From Siphonodentalium dalli (taxonomy: Eukaryota; Mollusca; Scaphopoda; Gadilida; Siphonodentaliidae): a stretch of 64,000 nt of DNA. The DNA lies in contig CP136065.1 in the NCBI GenBank assembly GCA_032622095.1, positions 240,727,530-240,791,529 on the forward strand. The letters are read 5' to 3'. This document shows, one piece after another, positions 20,234 through 31,830 of this stretch (the first letter of the stretch is position 1; every line of letters starts with the position of its first letter). Position numbers and translations under genes: made by a program. The notes below the pieces were generated by a model. The model was not told where the DNA came from, did no database searches, and saw nothing but the letters and a program-made list of their open reading frames with translations.

Positions 20234-23200
20234 AACGGACCATTCGTTTTAGTATGTATGCACAAAGACAACCCTCCCCTCTACGCAATTTAAGCATTAT
20301 GCACATAGGGAGACAAGACTTTAAGAATCCCCCCTCCAATGCCTACACACAACATGGATGGTCCTTATGGGCAATTCCACGCGTGACTGACTGTTACGAC
20401 ATGAATTTTCAATTCCTTCATTAGCCTATAAAACTGAAACAATATCTTCTTCATACATGTTAAATAGTCATAAAGTTAGTTCCTTGGTGATGTTTCAATG
20501 TGATAATACCAATGTGCTAGTTTCCTTCATGATAAATTGAAGATGTGGGAAAATAACGTTGTGACTGACGTTACACAAAAAGGACACATATTTTGAGCAC
20601 CTGCATACAGATTACTTTTGTCCAAAACTGCAGGCATTCTGTTTTGTATTCCCCATAATTGATATGGGGATACTCTTCAATAGAGCATAAAGTATTGGCC
20701 AATTGATGCACCCATTTAATATTGCCAACCTGTTTTGTCTGTGACTGACGTTACCGTGACTGACGTTACGTATTTCACCAAAATTTGAAATATCTACAAG
20801 TGGTATTATATACATTCTATATGGTGCCTTAGATTATAAATTATTAATTGTCCTATAAAATGACCAAACACATCATTTTGATACTAGACAAAGGTAAATT
20901 GTTACTTGTGCTACTACTACTTTGGTTTGTTCAAGTTAGCTATGTAGGATCATTAGGCTATAAATTGTGATGACATTTGAGTTGGATGCATTCAGAAATT
21001 CAGACCATAATCAGTATAAGAACCACAATTTGTTGAAGATTAATAATTACATGTTTCAAACCTACACTGCAACTTGTTTTTGTTTTGTAAAATCTAATTA
21101 TCAGTTTCACTGCCAAAATGGATTCAGTATGTGAAATAAAGCCCCTCTCCCCCAAACAAATTTCCATTATTTTAAAGAGATATTGTGGACGGAAGCAGAA
21201 AAACGCTCCCAATCTTCTTCACCAAATGTCGCACTTTGTCACAAAACGCATCAAGCTCGATATTGTGGTGATTGTCAGTGGTCTATGTCTTTAAAAGTTC
21301 AGAATCATCTGAATGTGATGTTTGGTGAAAAAACCTGTGCATTGGCAATTATATCTCGTCAGTAGTATAAATCTTGTCAGTAACAAACAAGTTTCATTGG
21401 GAGTTTTTCAACATGCTGAATCAGTTTCTGACATTGAAAATGACATTGGGCACCTCACTATTAATAATGGATTCTAGACATTTCGTAACATGGTTGTTTC
21501 TTACCCGGACACTCTGTACCATCTGGTCATTCATTCAACTTTTTTTCATCTTGTACCGGATTGTTTGATCGTTTTATATGTACCATGTACATAGGAAAAC
21601 AAACTGTTGGCGATTGTAAAGCAACTTTTCTTATCAGCATGATTAGTATTAGCTCAGTAAACACATCTCATAAGATCTTTCGCTGCATTCCATAACATGC
21701 ATTATTATTGTGTGATATAAGTTTTTATTTTCGAGAAAATAGTCCATTTTACTTTCCCATATATATAAAATACGGTTTATTAAAATGTTGTGACCAAAAC
21801 ATATGGTACGAACCGACCAGATGGTACGAAACTTCCAGGCACGAAACGACTATGGTTCAAAACATCCTGTACCCCTATTAAGTTGCTATGTACTGACATT
21901 GGGCGCCTCACTATTATGTTGCTACTAATATATACCAGTAACTTAAACTGAACAGTGTGTGGGTATAACCTGTCTCATCCAGGAACCACAGCCCATTCCC
22001 ATAGGGATGTTCAGATTATAGGCTGTTTGTTGAACTTATTATCTGAACATCCCTACAAATGACTACTTCTCAGCGAGTATCCCATTTTCAAAGGGTTAAT
22101 ATGGGCACCATATTTCCCTATCTATATTAGTAGCACTGTACTATGATATATTACATCCATAATAGAATCAGAAGTAATAAAAGACCATTGCCACAAAAGT
22201 ACGTGGGAGCGATAATGGAAACATGGTACATTCATTTTAACTTTTGAATGAATTAAGGGTTAATTGTGTTGTTTTTGATGATTTGGGGAATGTGTATATG
22301 TTGACCATTCTCTGGCGAATTCTAATGGCACCCAAAATTAATGTGCATTTTGCCAGAGTATAATCAGTGTATACCTTCGTCAAATCATCAAACACAACAT
22401 GGTTAACCCGATGCGAATGCATTATCATTGCAAAAGATGCCTGATGCTTGCAATAATTTATATGCCAATGCCAATGCCATTTTCCATTGTGACTGACGTT
22501 ACACCCACGTGACTGACGTTACGTGTGACTTACGTTACACACACTTTGAAGCCACAGACTGAAAGTTACATTGATCGATCTGATAATTCCAGCCATATGT
22601 GTTATTCTGCATTACAAGGACATGGTTTTACTAGATGGGTGATGGTTTATCTTTAAAATCCTCTCCAGGCAGGAGAAAATAGATGAAATATGTGACTGAC
22701 GTTACATAAAAATAGACAATTTTCAAACGGTCATGCTGCTAGGTTGTGTCTATCTTATTGACTGGCCCTTTCGAATATCACATCTGCTGACAGTGTCGAG
22801 TGATTTGGTAACAATTCATCGGTCAAAATTATAAAATGGAATAAGTTCACTGCTTCTTAAATGATAAGATAATAGGGGAAAATTTGGGAATTTTTCACAA
22901 CCATTTACTGAGAGGCAAGAATTTGTTCAGCCTCAAACCAAGCTTAAGTCCATTATATGTCATGAGATTACAGTAATTTCCCTATACTATGAAGAAGGTT
23001 ACATGATATGAGAATGAATTTGAAATTTTTGTGGTTTGTCCAGTTCTGCATGGAATTGCCCTTATGTTAATTACTCTGTCTACCCTCATTATTCTAAACT
23101 AGATGAGGCATAACGCCTCGAATGCCCCCGTCAAAAAATTAATGTATTTAATACTGCAAAGCCCAAAATTTCCATATTGGTATATACCTCAAGCATTGCA

Positions 23201-23505
23201 CTAATTGTGTATCCTGGTCCAATTTAAATAGCAACGTACCTTGGGTCATCCCTTACCTGCATACATAAACTTTTGCGACCTCTATCCTGCTTTCGTCGAT
23301 TTTCATCGCTGCCCCCTGGTGGCCAAATTTGGAACCGGATCGAACCGAATTTAATTTCAAACAAATTCCCCAGGGCTCAAATAGTCTTCGAGATACAAAG
23401 TGCGGCGGCGGCAGACATACAGGGGTAAATCTATATGCCCCAGGATTCGAATTCCCAGGTTTTAAAGAGAATTTACAGTGCTAACAATATAGTACACATA
23501 CTCAC
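20234..23505. other. Noncoding stretch with repeated 14-mer GTGACTGACGTTAC
   Basis: No gene is seen, though it may be intron between two possible minus-strand exons. The 14-mer occurs exactly at about 20561, 20741, 20756, 22489, 22509 and 22692. A variant lies at 22524 and another near 20383, all in the same orientation. A hairpin with ~17-bp arms (agggatgttcagat...atctgaacatccct) lies at 22007-22057. Confidence 0.55.
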
Positions 23506-23773
23506 CAATATGAGGATTAGGATTTCGCCTAATTGCAGATAAACCACAGGGACAAGGGCATCTCTGCATACAATTTTTATCATTTAAGACTGTTGGATTT
23601 AATTTTCTCAGAATATGAGTGGAAAGGAAAGCCTGGAAACCACCTTCATTCATATTGTCGTAGAATTCCTGTTTTGTCGCTTCCATTATGTTCTTAAATT
23701 CTCCTCCCAGATTCACTATCCTTCCAAATGCACCTGCCAAACACCCATTAGGATCATTTCGAAGTTCCTTTTC
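23506..23773 (-). CDS. Putative internal exon, unrecognised conserved-looking protein
   Basis: The minus strand shows a good 3' splice site (atatattttcag before GAAAAGGAAC at 23773) and a strong 5' site (CATATTG followed by GTGAGTATG at 23506/23505). Between them 268 nt are open, entering in phase 0 and leaving in phase 1. The encoded peptide (start EKELRNDPNGCLAGAFGRIV) ends in a Cys-rich motif, CMQRCPCPCG, followed by NPNPHIG. Composition looks like real protein, not a chance frame. I do not recognise the family; it could be a host gene or a domesticated or decayed transposon gene. Coding similarity is not seen immediately outside the splice sites. Confidence 0.6.
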
Positions 23774-24115
23774 CTGAAAATATATGAGCATTAGAGATTT
23801 TAATCTCTTATTTGGAGACACTGAATTAAATTTTGGAATTGGCCTACAACGTTTATAATCACAAAAATCTTCCTAATTACATAACTTTAAATAATTTAAC
23901 AAATTTCCATCCAAATTTTTTTAACAAGACACATCATTTAATGGGGTACCCGCAATGCTACCCTGACAATTGAGGATTCTGCCCCTGGCAACTGATGATC
24001 TCGAGCCAGAGTAGGTCGACCGTGCAAGATATTGAGCTGCAATTTTCAGGGTAAGTTTATATTATACTAGTCCTCAGTACTATTCTCTCTCCTCCTCACC
24101 CTTGAGGCTGATATC
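23774..24115. other. No gene seen
   Basis: AT-rich noncoding sequence between the putative exon and a tandem repeat. Confidence 0.45.
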
Positions 24116-24620
24116 TCCCCTGATACTGACCAATTTGGGTGAGTTTCATGGACATTCAGTCCAATCCAGATGGGTAGTGATGGTAAATTCATGGCTCTGT
24201 CCGATCTAATTTGGTTATAAGGGTGAACCCATGGGTGGAAATTGTACCCGCCTGATACTGACCAATTTGGGTGAGTTTCATGGACATTCAGTCCAACCCA
24301 GATGGGCAGTGAGGGTAAATTCATGGCTCCGTCCGATCTAATTTGGTTATAAGGGTGAACCCATGGGTGGAAATTGTACCCGCCTGATCCTGACCAATTT
24401 GGGTGAGTTTCATGGACATCAGTCCAATCCAGATGGGTAGTGAGGGTAAATTCATGGCTCCGTCCGATCTAATTTGGTTATAAGGGTGAACCCATGGGTG
24501 GAAATAGCTGGAAATTGTACCCGCCTGATACTGACCAATTTGGGTGAGTTTCATGGACATTCAGTCCAACCCAGATGGGTAGTGAGGGTAAATTCATGGC
24601 TCCGTCCGATCTAATTTGTT
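24116..24620 (+). repeat. Tandem repeat, ~132-bp unit, four copies
   Basis: Units beginning ctgatactgaccaatttggg start near 24120, 24252, 24384 and 24525. The first two intervals are 132 bp, and the last is 141 bp because of a short internal duplication (ggaaatagctggaaat). Units are about 95% alike. Minus-strand open frames across the array are repeat artefacts. Confidence 0.9.
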
Positions 24621-26179
24621 ATGTCGGTCAAGTGAGCGTATAATATTAGTTCTATTGTGTTCAGGTTATCCATTTGAAAACATTAGTTATTTATGACAGT
24701 TTGTCAAGAAACTGGTTGCGTCCTGTGAGATATATCTTTAAATAAAAGAAATTAGTTGAATTAATTCGAAAAAACTTAAAATTAAAGACATTATAGTCAC
24801 TTGAAGTTTGAAGTATGGTCTAGGAATGTTCCATTTAGCCAAATGGTTCAATGTTTTGCAAAAATATCTACACGGATGGTTAGTGGTATTTTGGTTATGA
24901 CACACCCAGATTGGGTTAAAATGTCGATTTTAAAAATAGATAGATCGCTGTACATGTATCGCCATTGTATGTAGGCGTTATCGAAATGGTTTTAATGTGT
25001 TCAAGTTTCGAACAAACCAATGTTGATCAGAGTTTACAAGTCGGAAAGTCAGAAATGTAACTGAATAATCAATTATGTTGTGCCCATACAAGAAAAGAAT
25101 GGCTAGAAAATTGATTATGCCAAAATTACATCTATTACGTGTATTCTGAGAGTGTCTGTAAGTATTAATCAGACTAACATGCTTTCCAGTATGTCTAAAT
25201 GTTTGTGGACGGCACCGAGTACACGTAATAATATACATGTAGAATATAAAAGAAGAAAAACAAAGAACTTACTTTTTAAAGAGTTGTCAGAGAAAAGAAC
25301 ATGAATTTATCCAGATAATCCTATTAATTCATGAAAATTTTACTGAATAAAGACACAATTTTAACCATAGCTATGTTGAAAACATTGTCAATGGGAAATA
25401 TATCCGTCCCATAGGAAAATTCGTATACAACAGCTGTACAGCAAGATCGAGACAATATAGGAACGTATAGTCCGGGTGGTGGATGATAAAATTGGACATC
25501 CTTTGTAAGATAAATACAAATTGTTTGGTCAAAATTCCTGAATCGAGACCCTCGTTTACCCAAAACATACCACAGCAGCTGTCCGGTGAATATATTTTAA
25601 TAGAAATGAAACATTGCCCCAGGGCATCGAAAATTAAAGTCTAGCAAAGCTCTCCCAAGCACGGGTCAATACATGGCTATGGCACAGGGGACTGAGTTGA
25701 CTTTTGAAGATTATTCATGCGTGCTGAATTAATTATGGTGTTTGTGTTGTAGTCTGAATTAAAGTGGTAATTATATACATTTCATTTAGCAGTTAAGCTG
25801 TGGTCAGGAAAAATTTAAATTCGTATGGTGACCTATCTATTGATTAATAGGGACATGTGAAGGAAGACTAGCTTACGCATTCCGTTAAGAGTTGTCTGAG
25901 GTCATGAAAATATAAGTTAGACGTTGTCTGAAGATTTTAAGTTTAAAGGGACATGAGAATGAACTGGAAATACGTTTAAAGAGATAGCTGATGTCAGGAA
26001 ATTAAAGTTTGTATAGTGAACTATTGAATTGTTTTAAAGGGACATATGATAATAAGGTAAAGTAGGTTGTATTTAAAAACCCATATATAATTAGCTATGA
26101 GTATGTGAACCAATAAGCCAAGCAAATTGTCTCATGGGTTGTACATTTTATTCCGTTTCACAAGGAATATATATATATA
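24621..26179. other. No gene seen
   Basis: AT-rich DNA; short open frames on the minus strand at 25.0-25.6 kb show no family features. Confidence 0.5.
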
Positions 26180-26990
26180 TATACTAGAAGGTGACCCGAC
26201 TTCGTCCGGGCCTTGACCTTGAATTGTCCATTTTGAAGGTGAAGGTCAGGTGGGGTCACGATTTGACCCGGACAAAAGTACCCGACAAAAGTACCTGTCG
26301 AAATCCATCCGGTTTTACCCGATTTGACCTTGAATTGATCATTTTGAAGGTCAATGTCAGGTCGGGGGTCACGATTTGACCCGTCCAAAACACTCACGGG
26401 ACAAAAGTAACCCAATGTATCAACTTTCGTGGAAATCCCATCAAAATTCGCTATTTGACCTTGAATTGACCGATTTCAAGGTCACGTTGCACGGGCAAAT
26501 GAATAGGCTTATGAGACTCTCCATACGAAAGTATCCCTAGACACTAATTTTCATCGAAATCCCGTGATATTCGGGCGTTTGACCTTGAAATGACCCGATT
26601 TCAAGGTCACGTCGCACGGGCAAATTAATAGGCATATGCCAATCCCCGGCCGAAAGTACCACCACATACCAAGCTTCATCGAAATCCCGTGATATTCGGG
26701 CGTTTGACCTTGAAATGACCCGATTTCGAGGTCAAAGTCACGTCGCACGGGCAAATTAATAGGCCTATGACACTCCCCGGCCGAAGTTTCCCCACATACC
26801 AAGTTTTATCGAAATCCCGTGATATTCGGGCGTTTGACCTTGAAATGACCCGATTTCAAGGTCAAAGTCACGTCGCACGGGCAAATTAATATGCCTATGT
26901 CACTCACCGGCCGAAAATACCCCCACATACCAAGTTTCATCGAAATCGGGTCGGCCGTTTTCGAGTCCATCGATTACAGACAGATCTTCC
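26180..26990 (+). repeat. Degenerate ~125-bp tandem repeat with 'tgaccttga/tcaaggtca' pairs
   Basis: Repeats of a unit containing ttgaccttgaaatgacccg and atttcaaggtca, then cgcacgggcaaattaatagg, a phrase like cactccccggccgaaagta, and catcgaaatcccgtgatatt. The best units start near 26583, 26707 and 26838; more diverged units lie at 26210-26480. The block ends in a (TA)n run near 27000. No true coding sequence. Confidence 0.8.
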
Positions 26991-27033
26991 AAAATATATA
27001 ATAGATATATATATATATATATATAATCGATGG

Positions 27034-27566
27034 CATTTATATAAAATGTCCTTGGTGTGGGAGTTGTTTATGTTTATGAGAGTTGTTAGAATTTCAGTTT
27101 TTTCAAATTGAAATGTTTAATCGGTTACATTGTAATTTCAAGGTGATTTGACGGGTGTTCCCAAATGCGGGGCCCGTGAGATTTAATTTGGCATTTTCAC
27201 GGCAATGAACTAGAGGTTCGACTCGAAGTGCGTGGTTCCACACGCCATGCCAACAAGTTGGGACATTTAATGCTATAGAGCATTTGTACAAGTTCAATTG
27301 TACATTTATATAAAATGTCCTTGGTGTGGGAGATGTTTATGAGAGTTGTTAGAATTTCATTTTTGTCAAATTGAAATGTGAATCGGTTACATTGTAATTT
27401 CAAGGTGATTTGACGGGTGTTCCCAATGCGGGGCCCGGGAGATTTAATTTGGCATTTTCACGGCAATGAAATAGAGGTTCGACTCGAAGTGCGTGGTTCC
27501 ACACGCCATGCCAACAAGTTGGGACATTTAATGCTATAGAGCATTTGTACAAGTTCAATTGTACAT
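27034..27566 (+). repeat. Two-copy tandem duplication, ~268-bp unit
   Basis: The units start catttatataaaatgtcctt at 27034 and again at about 27303, and run to 'caagttcaattgtaca'. They differ by a few small indels (for example an extra tgttta in the first) and substitutions, so the duplication is fairly recent. Confidence 0.92.
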
Positions 27567-27749
27567 TATGGTGTAGGTAGGGCTTTTATGCCCCACTTAC
27601 AATGATAATCGGTAATGGTCATTTTCAAGGTTGAAATCGTGTTCTACACGTATAAGCGTGTTGTAACGCTATTGACATTACCCAGATAATTCATTTCAGT
27701 TCTTACACAACGTATATGAAGTCCTTTACACTAGACCGTACTATGTTGA

Positions 27750-28260
27750 TTGTTTATTTATGCCCAAATTCAAGATCGAGTTGAACTTTATTCAACTTTC
27801 GTATCGAAACAAGGCAAATATAACCCTCCACAGGAAGTTAAATTCTGGATATTAAACCATATTGATCCTTTATCATATGTCGCCCGAATTCAAGGTCAAA
27901 TTGAAATGTTAGTCGGTTATATGGGCATTTCTGTGCAATGAAACGTGTTCTACATGTATAGCGTAATTTTAACACGCTAATGCCAACCAGACTTAATTGC
28001 TATTAGTTTCTAAACACAACGTATGAAGTCCTACACTAGACACCAATATATTGACCCTTAACCAATTTACGCCCGAATTCAAGATCAAGTTGGAAATTTA
28101 TTCAACTTTCGTATCGAACAAGGCGGTTTAAGCCATGACGGGAAGTCACACCCGAGATATTAAACCATATTGACTCTTAATTAATTTATGCCTGAATTCA
28201 AGATCAAGTTGGAAATTTATTCAACTTTCGTATCGAAACAAGGCCATTATAACTTCCGAC
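27750..28260 (+). repeat. Diverged repeats of 'gcccgaattcaagatcaagttg'
   Basis: Four units, near 27760, 27886, 28069 and 28190, share ttcaagatcaagttggaaat, ttattcaactttcgtatcga and acaaggc. Spacing is irregular (about 120-185 bp). Confidence 0.75.
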
Positions 28261-28329
28261 AGAAGTCATATCTGGATCAATCGATCAATCATTCATTCGG
28301 AATCTAGCCAGGATGCACGGGAATGACCA

Positions 28330-28640
28330 GGAAAGGCACCGTTGTTCTCCAACGCTGGATCTACCGATGATTCAGAATATAGCCAAGATAAACGGGGTTC
28401 ATAGGGAGAGGCACCATTAACTTCCAACGCTGGATCAGAACCAACTCTCCAGAACCAAAGCTTATTCGAGGATTAGGACATTCTTCTGTTTCGGAACAAT
28501 TCATAGCAATCGACGGTTTTGCTCGAGTAAAGAACTTTCGGGACGTGACATTCCTGTGGTGGGAACTTTTAGGATTATGACATTCTTCTGTTTCGGAACA
28601 ATTCATATTCCAAATTGGATAGTTTAAATCTCTCATCAAG
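28330..28640. repeat. Local duplications, no gene
   Basis: The phrase gacattcttctgtttcggaa followed by caattcat occurs at about 28477 and 28579. Another pair, around 'cttccaacgctggatc' with 'agccaaga', occurs near 28345 and 28425. The minus-strand open frame of 92 codons over them shows no known motif. Confidence 0.5.
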
Positions 28641-28756
28641 TTTTTTGTCTTAGGACAATAATCTTGAAAAAAAAGGATAGGAGTTATGTAATACTTTCGA
28701 CGACGACGTATGTCAGAAGGGTTAATCTTAGCTGAGAGTTCAATGTCCTGATCTGT

Positions 28757-29110
28757 TGTGGGAACAACAACTCTGAGGTGAATGATCTAGGTCACTGACT
28801 TTAGAGTTCACCGCTTTTGTCAAAACAGGTTACTGAATTTCCACCTGTTTTGATGGGCGCGGCGCACACGTGTTCCAATCGAATCACGACATCTGGGGTC
28901 AGGGCGTTTTCCTCTCAGCATATATACCAGACAGAGCCAAGCTCTTTCTCTCACTCTTGTTCTGAACTTGTTCATAAGAAGATATAATTGTATATTATTC
29001 TCCCGTGGCTGCCTTGCTGTTCACCTGTTTATACTTGTGTTAATAAATGTCATCACCATGTTTTCTGAGAGTTCCAACTTAGTGTATAAGAACCTGGGGA
29101 GTGGTACAAT
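28757..29110 (+). repeat. LTR-like segment (possible solo LTR)
   Basis: The block has a TATA-like box (catatatacc near 28918), a downstream transcribed-looking pyrimidine stretch, AATAAA near 29042, and a TTGTGGGAACAACAAC-like left edge. It stops near ggggagtggtaca. These are promoter and poly(A) elements in the order of an LTR, but no second LTR and no internal genes were found. Confidence 0.35.
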
Positions 29111-30403
29111 ATGCCACGGAATATCGCGACTTCTTCCGGTAAGTACGGTACCCGCCAGGAGAGTATTTCAGGTGCTGCTATAGGCAGGAAATCTTCAACT
29201 GCCCACAATGCTCTTTGCATCGAGTAGCAGCAATCTTTTCAGCTGGACTGTCGTTTGGAATCACAGACAATTTTCCGGGGGAATTCCGAGCAATCCATAG
29301 ATCGACGTTCCACGAAATTAGTCTCTACCTCTTGCAGCCGATCAACACTTCGTCACCCGGATGACATTGAGATGTTTGCATCCTTCATCGCTGGCACATT
29401 TCTTGCTTCCAACGCAACATCTCTCACACTACAACTGTCCTTTGTAGACTCTTCAACCTGTACAGCCAATACAGTTATTTCTTGATGATCCACAATACGG
29501 TGAGATCCTCGTGGTGATCATCGAATGACACGGAACAAACTCGCCTTTCTCTTCCCGGAACTGCAGGGATTATCGATCTACATCGTGAACAAATACGAGA
29601 ACGATCTCTAGATCTCTGTCATTTCTAGTGACCGACATCGTTCTACGGGAGTCACGTGACGAATCTCTGTTTGGGCTCCTGCTCCGGTGCGAGTGTCTCA
29701 AATGAGAGGCGTATCATGCTTACATATCCCAAAATGACGTTTATTATTTGTTGTATTGTCGATAACAAAGTTACAAGGGCGACACATCTTATCTTTATTC
29801 TCCCGGCGTTTTGGTATCCGATATAATCTTTCAGGTTATCTATCTGCAAATAGAAAATGGACTCTTAGACATGAAGTGAAAAATCTGTCAAAAATCAACA
29901 ACATGTACTCGGATAAGCTTCTGTTCAATATTTAATGTTAAATTGTCGGGATCCAGTGAGGATAATATACACGTGAAATGCTATGTACAATGCATGTCTT
30001 GCTCGTCAGCTTGACTAAAGGATGTATTGGCTCAAATAGACAGGCTTCCTGTTCGCTCTACCAGATCTGGTGTAGACAGCTGTTATCCTGCCATTGTTAG
30101 CTCGTCGCCTTCATCTTCCGACGATTCTTCGTCACTGGCAATAATATCAATAATATATTGGTCTGTTTCAGTATCTGTTGAAGATGGTGCTCTATGATAA
30201 TAAGTACGAAGCCAATATGTATATCATTTGTCTCTCCGACCTGGGCTGTGTTATTTCCAGGGTGATATATGCGATGTACCTGGCTACTTCAAATGGACCA
30301 ACCGAAATACTATGGAATTTGGTCTCTTGTTCTTTACACGGGTGTGCAGCCACACACATTCACCTTTGAATTTTGGTTTTACACTAGTTTCTACTATGTC
30401 TCT
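29111..30403. other. No gene seen
   Basis: Several open frames of 60-76 codons on the plus strand lack domain features or splice context. Nothing else is supported here. Confidence 0.45.
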
Positions 30404-30803
30404 TTAACCCTTTACCCAACAGAACGGCCCTGTGCCAATGCATTCTCTTATATATGCGAGTCGACCATAGGTCGCCTCGCATATATAAGAGAATGCATTG
30501 GCTTAACACATTAAAAATTATAAAATTGTTAAAGAATGTAAGAAAAAATGGTAAAAAGTGTTAAAAAAAGATTTTTTTTAGGCCAATGCATTCTCTTATA
30601 TATGCGAGGCGACCTATGGTCGACTCGCATATATAAGAGAATGCATTGGCACAGGGCATAACTGTAACTATCACAATGTGGTCAAGGAGCCGGTTCCAAT
30701 GATATCCATATTTGTATGGTTCTATTGAGACAGACCGAAGATATTTTAGGCTGTTGAAGCTTTATTTGGCCGGTTTTGGCCGGTTTGTTGGGTAAAGGGT
30801 TAA
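30404..30803 (+). mobile_element. piggyBac-like hairpin MITE, copy B (two hairpins)
   Basis: Full-length copy. TTAA at 30404-30407 and 30800-30803; termini CCCTTTACCCAACA and TGTTGGGTAAAGGG. Hairpin 1 at 30434-30502 and hairpin 2 at 30582-30650; hairpin 2 is the reverse complement of hairpin 1. The right part contains 'tttggccggttttggccggt'. Noncoding; the small open frames through the hairpins are artefacts. Confidence 0.93.
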
Positions 30804-30879
30804 TGCAGTGTCCATGCGACCACACACAACACGATGAGCTTAAGTAATTCGCCCCTCATATCATCAGTCCAGGACTGTC

Positions 30880-31830
30880 TCCACATAGGCTTCTTGGCAA
30901 TGGGTGCCAAACTGAAGACTAATGGGGTTCTCTGCCAAACATGAGGTAGTTATGCGTGTATCCTGTAGACTCTTGTGTTGTGGATCGATATACAGTCATC
31001 ACAGCTGTAAAAGTTCGGTCCAAACTTTCGACCAAACCATTGGATTGAGGGTGGTATGCCGTTGTCCTTGTCATTGTAAACCACATGAGGTTGCATAATT
31101 TCCTGAATGATTTGCTCTCAATTTGGGCAACCTGGAGTAACTCAAACCACGATACAAATTCAGCCATGACAAGTTTGGTAACTGTAATGGCCTCCGTCTA
31201 AGCCATGCCATACTTGGTGAAGTAATCTATCACCATCAGGATATATTGCCTTTTGTGGTCTTATGTTTGATTCATCCCATGTCTATCCCACTTGTCTTCA
31301 TGGGTGCTCTTGAGGTATGGGTATCTAATGAACTATTTTGCTTTTGTAGCTTTATGGGCATGCATGTAGTACACGTTCTGACATAGTCAATGATATCTTG
31401 CTTCATACCTGGGCAGTAATAGGACAACTGTAGTCTTTGAAGGGTCTGTGTTATTCCCAGGTGGGCTGGCATGGGGTGGTCATGATCCAGGGCTATCGTG
31501 GGCTTGCGACTCTCATATCACACTACTGTTCTCGTGCTTGTGTGATGAACCCGCTTATCATAAGTAGAGCACAGATGTCACGTTTCAAATGCATTCTACT
31601 TCGCCTAATAAGCATCTGACCCAATCACTCTGGTGCAACTTCTTTCCATTCAGGGTTTGCTCCATTCTCCAGCCAGTTAATCACATTCTTAATATCTGGG
31701 CACTTGTTCTGGGACTCTGCCATTTGGGATCTGTTGACTCCAATCACATCAACGTGACCAATGGCTGAAGTTTTAAGGTATGATATATAGCCAGACTGTG
31801 TTCCTTTAACACAATTAACTTAGCTGTATG
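30880..31830 (-). pseudogene. Gypsy/Ty3 pol fragment (integrase), degenerate
   Basis: Minus-strand pieces in the right order for a Ty3-type pol: a linker (SQNKCPDIKNVINWLENG, about 31730-31580), an HHCC zinc-binding domain (HLGI...YYCPGMKQDI...CTTC, about 31490-31370), and the catalytic core with YILMVIDYFTKYGMA (first Asp, about 31240). These are followed by RTTAYHPQSNGLVES (Glu of the triad, about 31050) and LMFGREP. Stops interrupt it, including one after YGMA. The segment with the second catalytic Asp (DxG) appears to be deleted. No gag, protease, RT or LTRs are seen nearby, so this is a fragment of an ancient copy. Confidence 0.85.

Noticed and set aside
24067-24560. Minus-strand frames with repeating peptides across the 132-bp array
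   Set aside because: The period is a multiple of three, so frames stay open by chance; no start, splice or domain evidence.
30269-30514. Open frame of 81 codons over MITE copy B and a similar frame at 45360-45587
   Set aside because: The shared peptide (SYICESTIGRLAYIREC) is the translation of the DNA hairpin and appears wherever the MITE lies; it is not a protein family.
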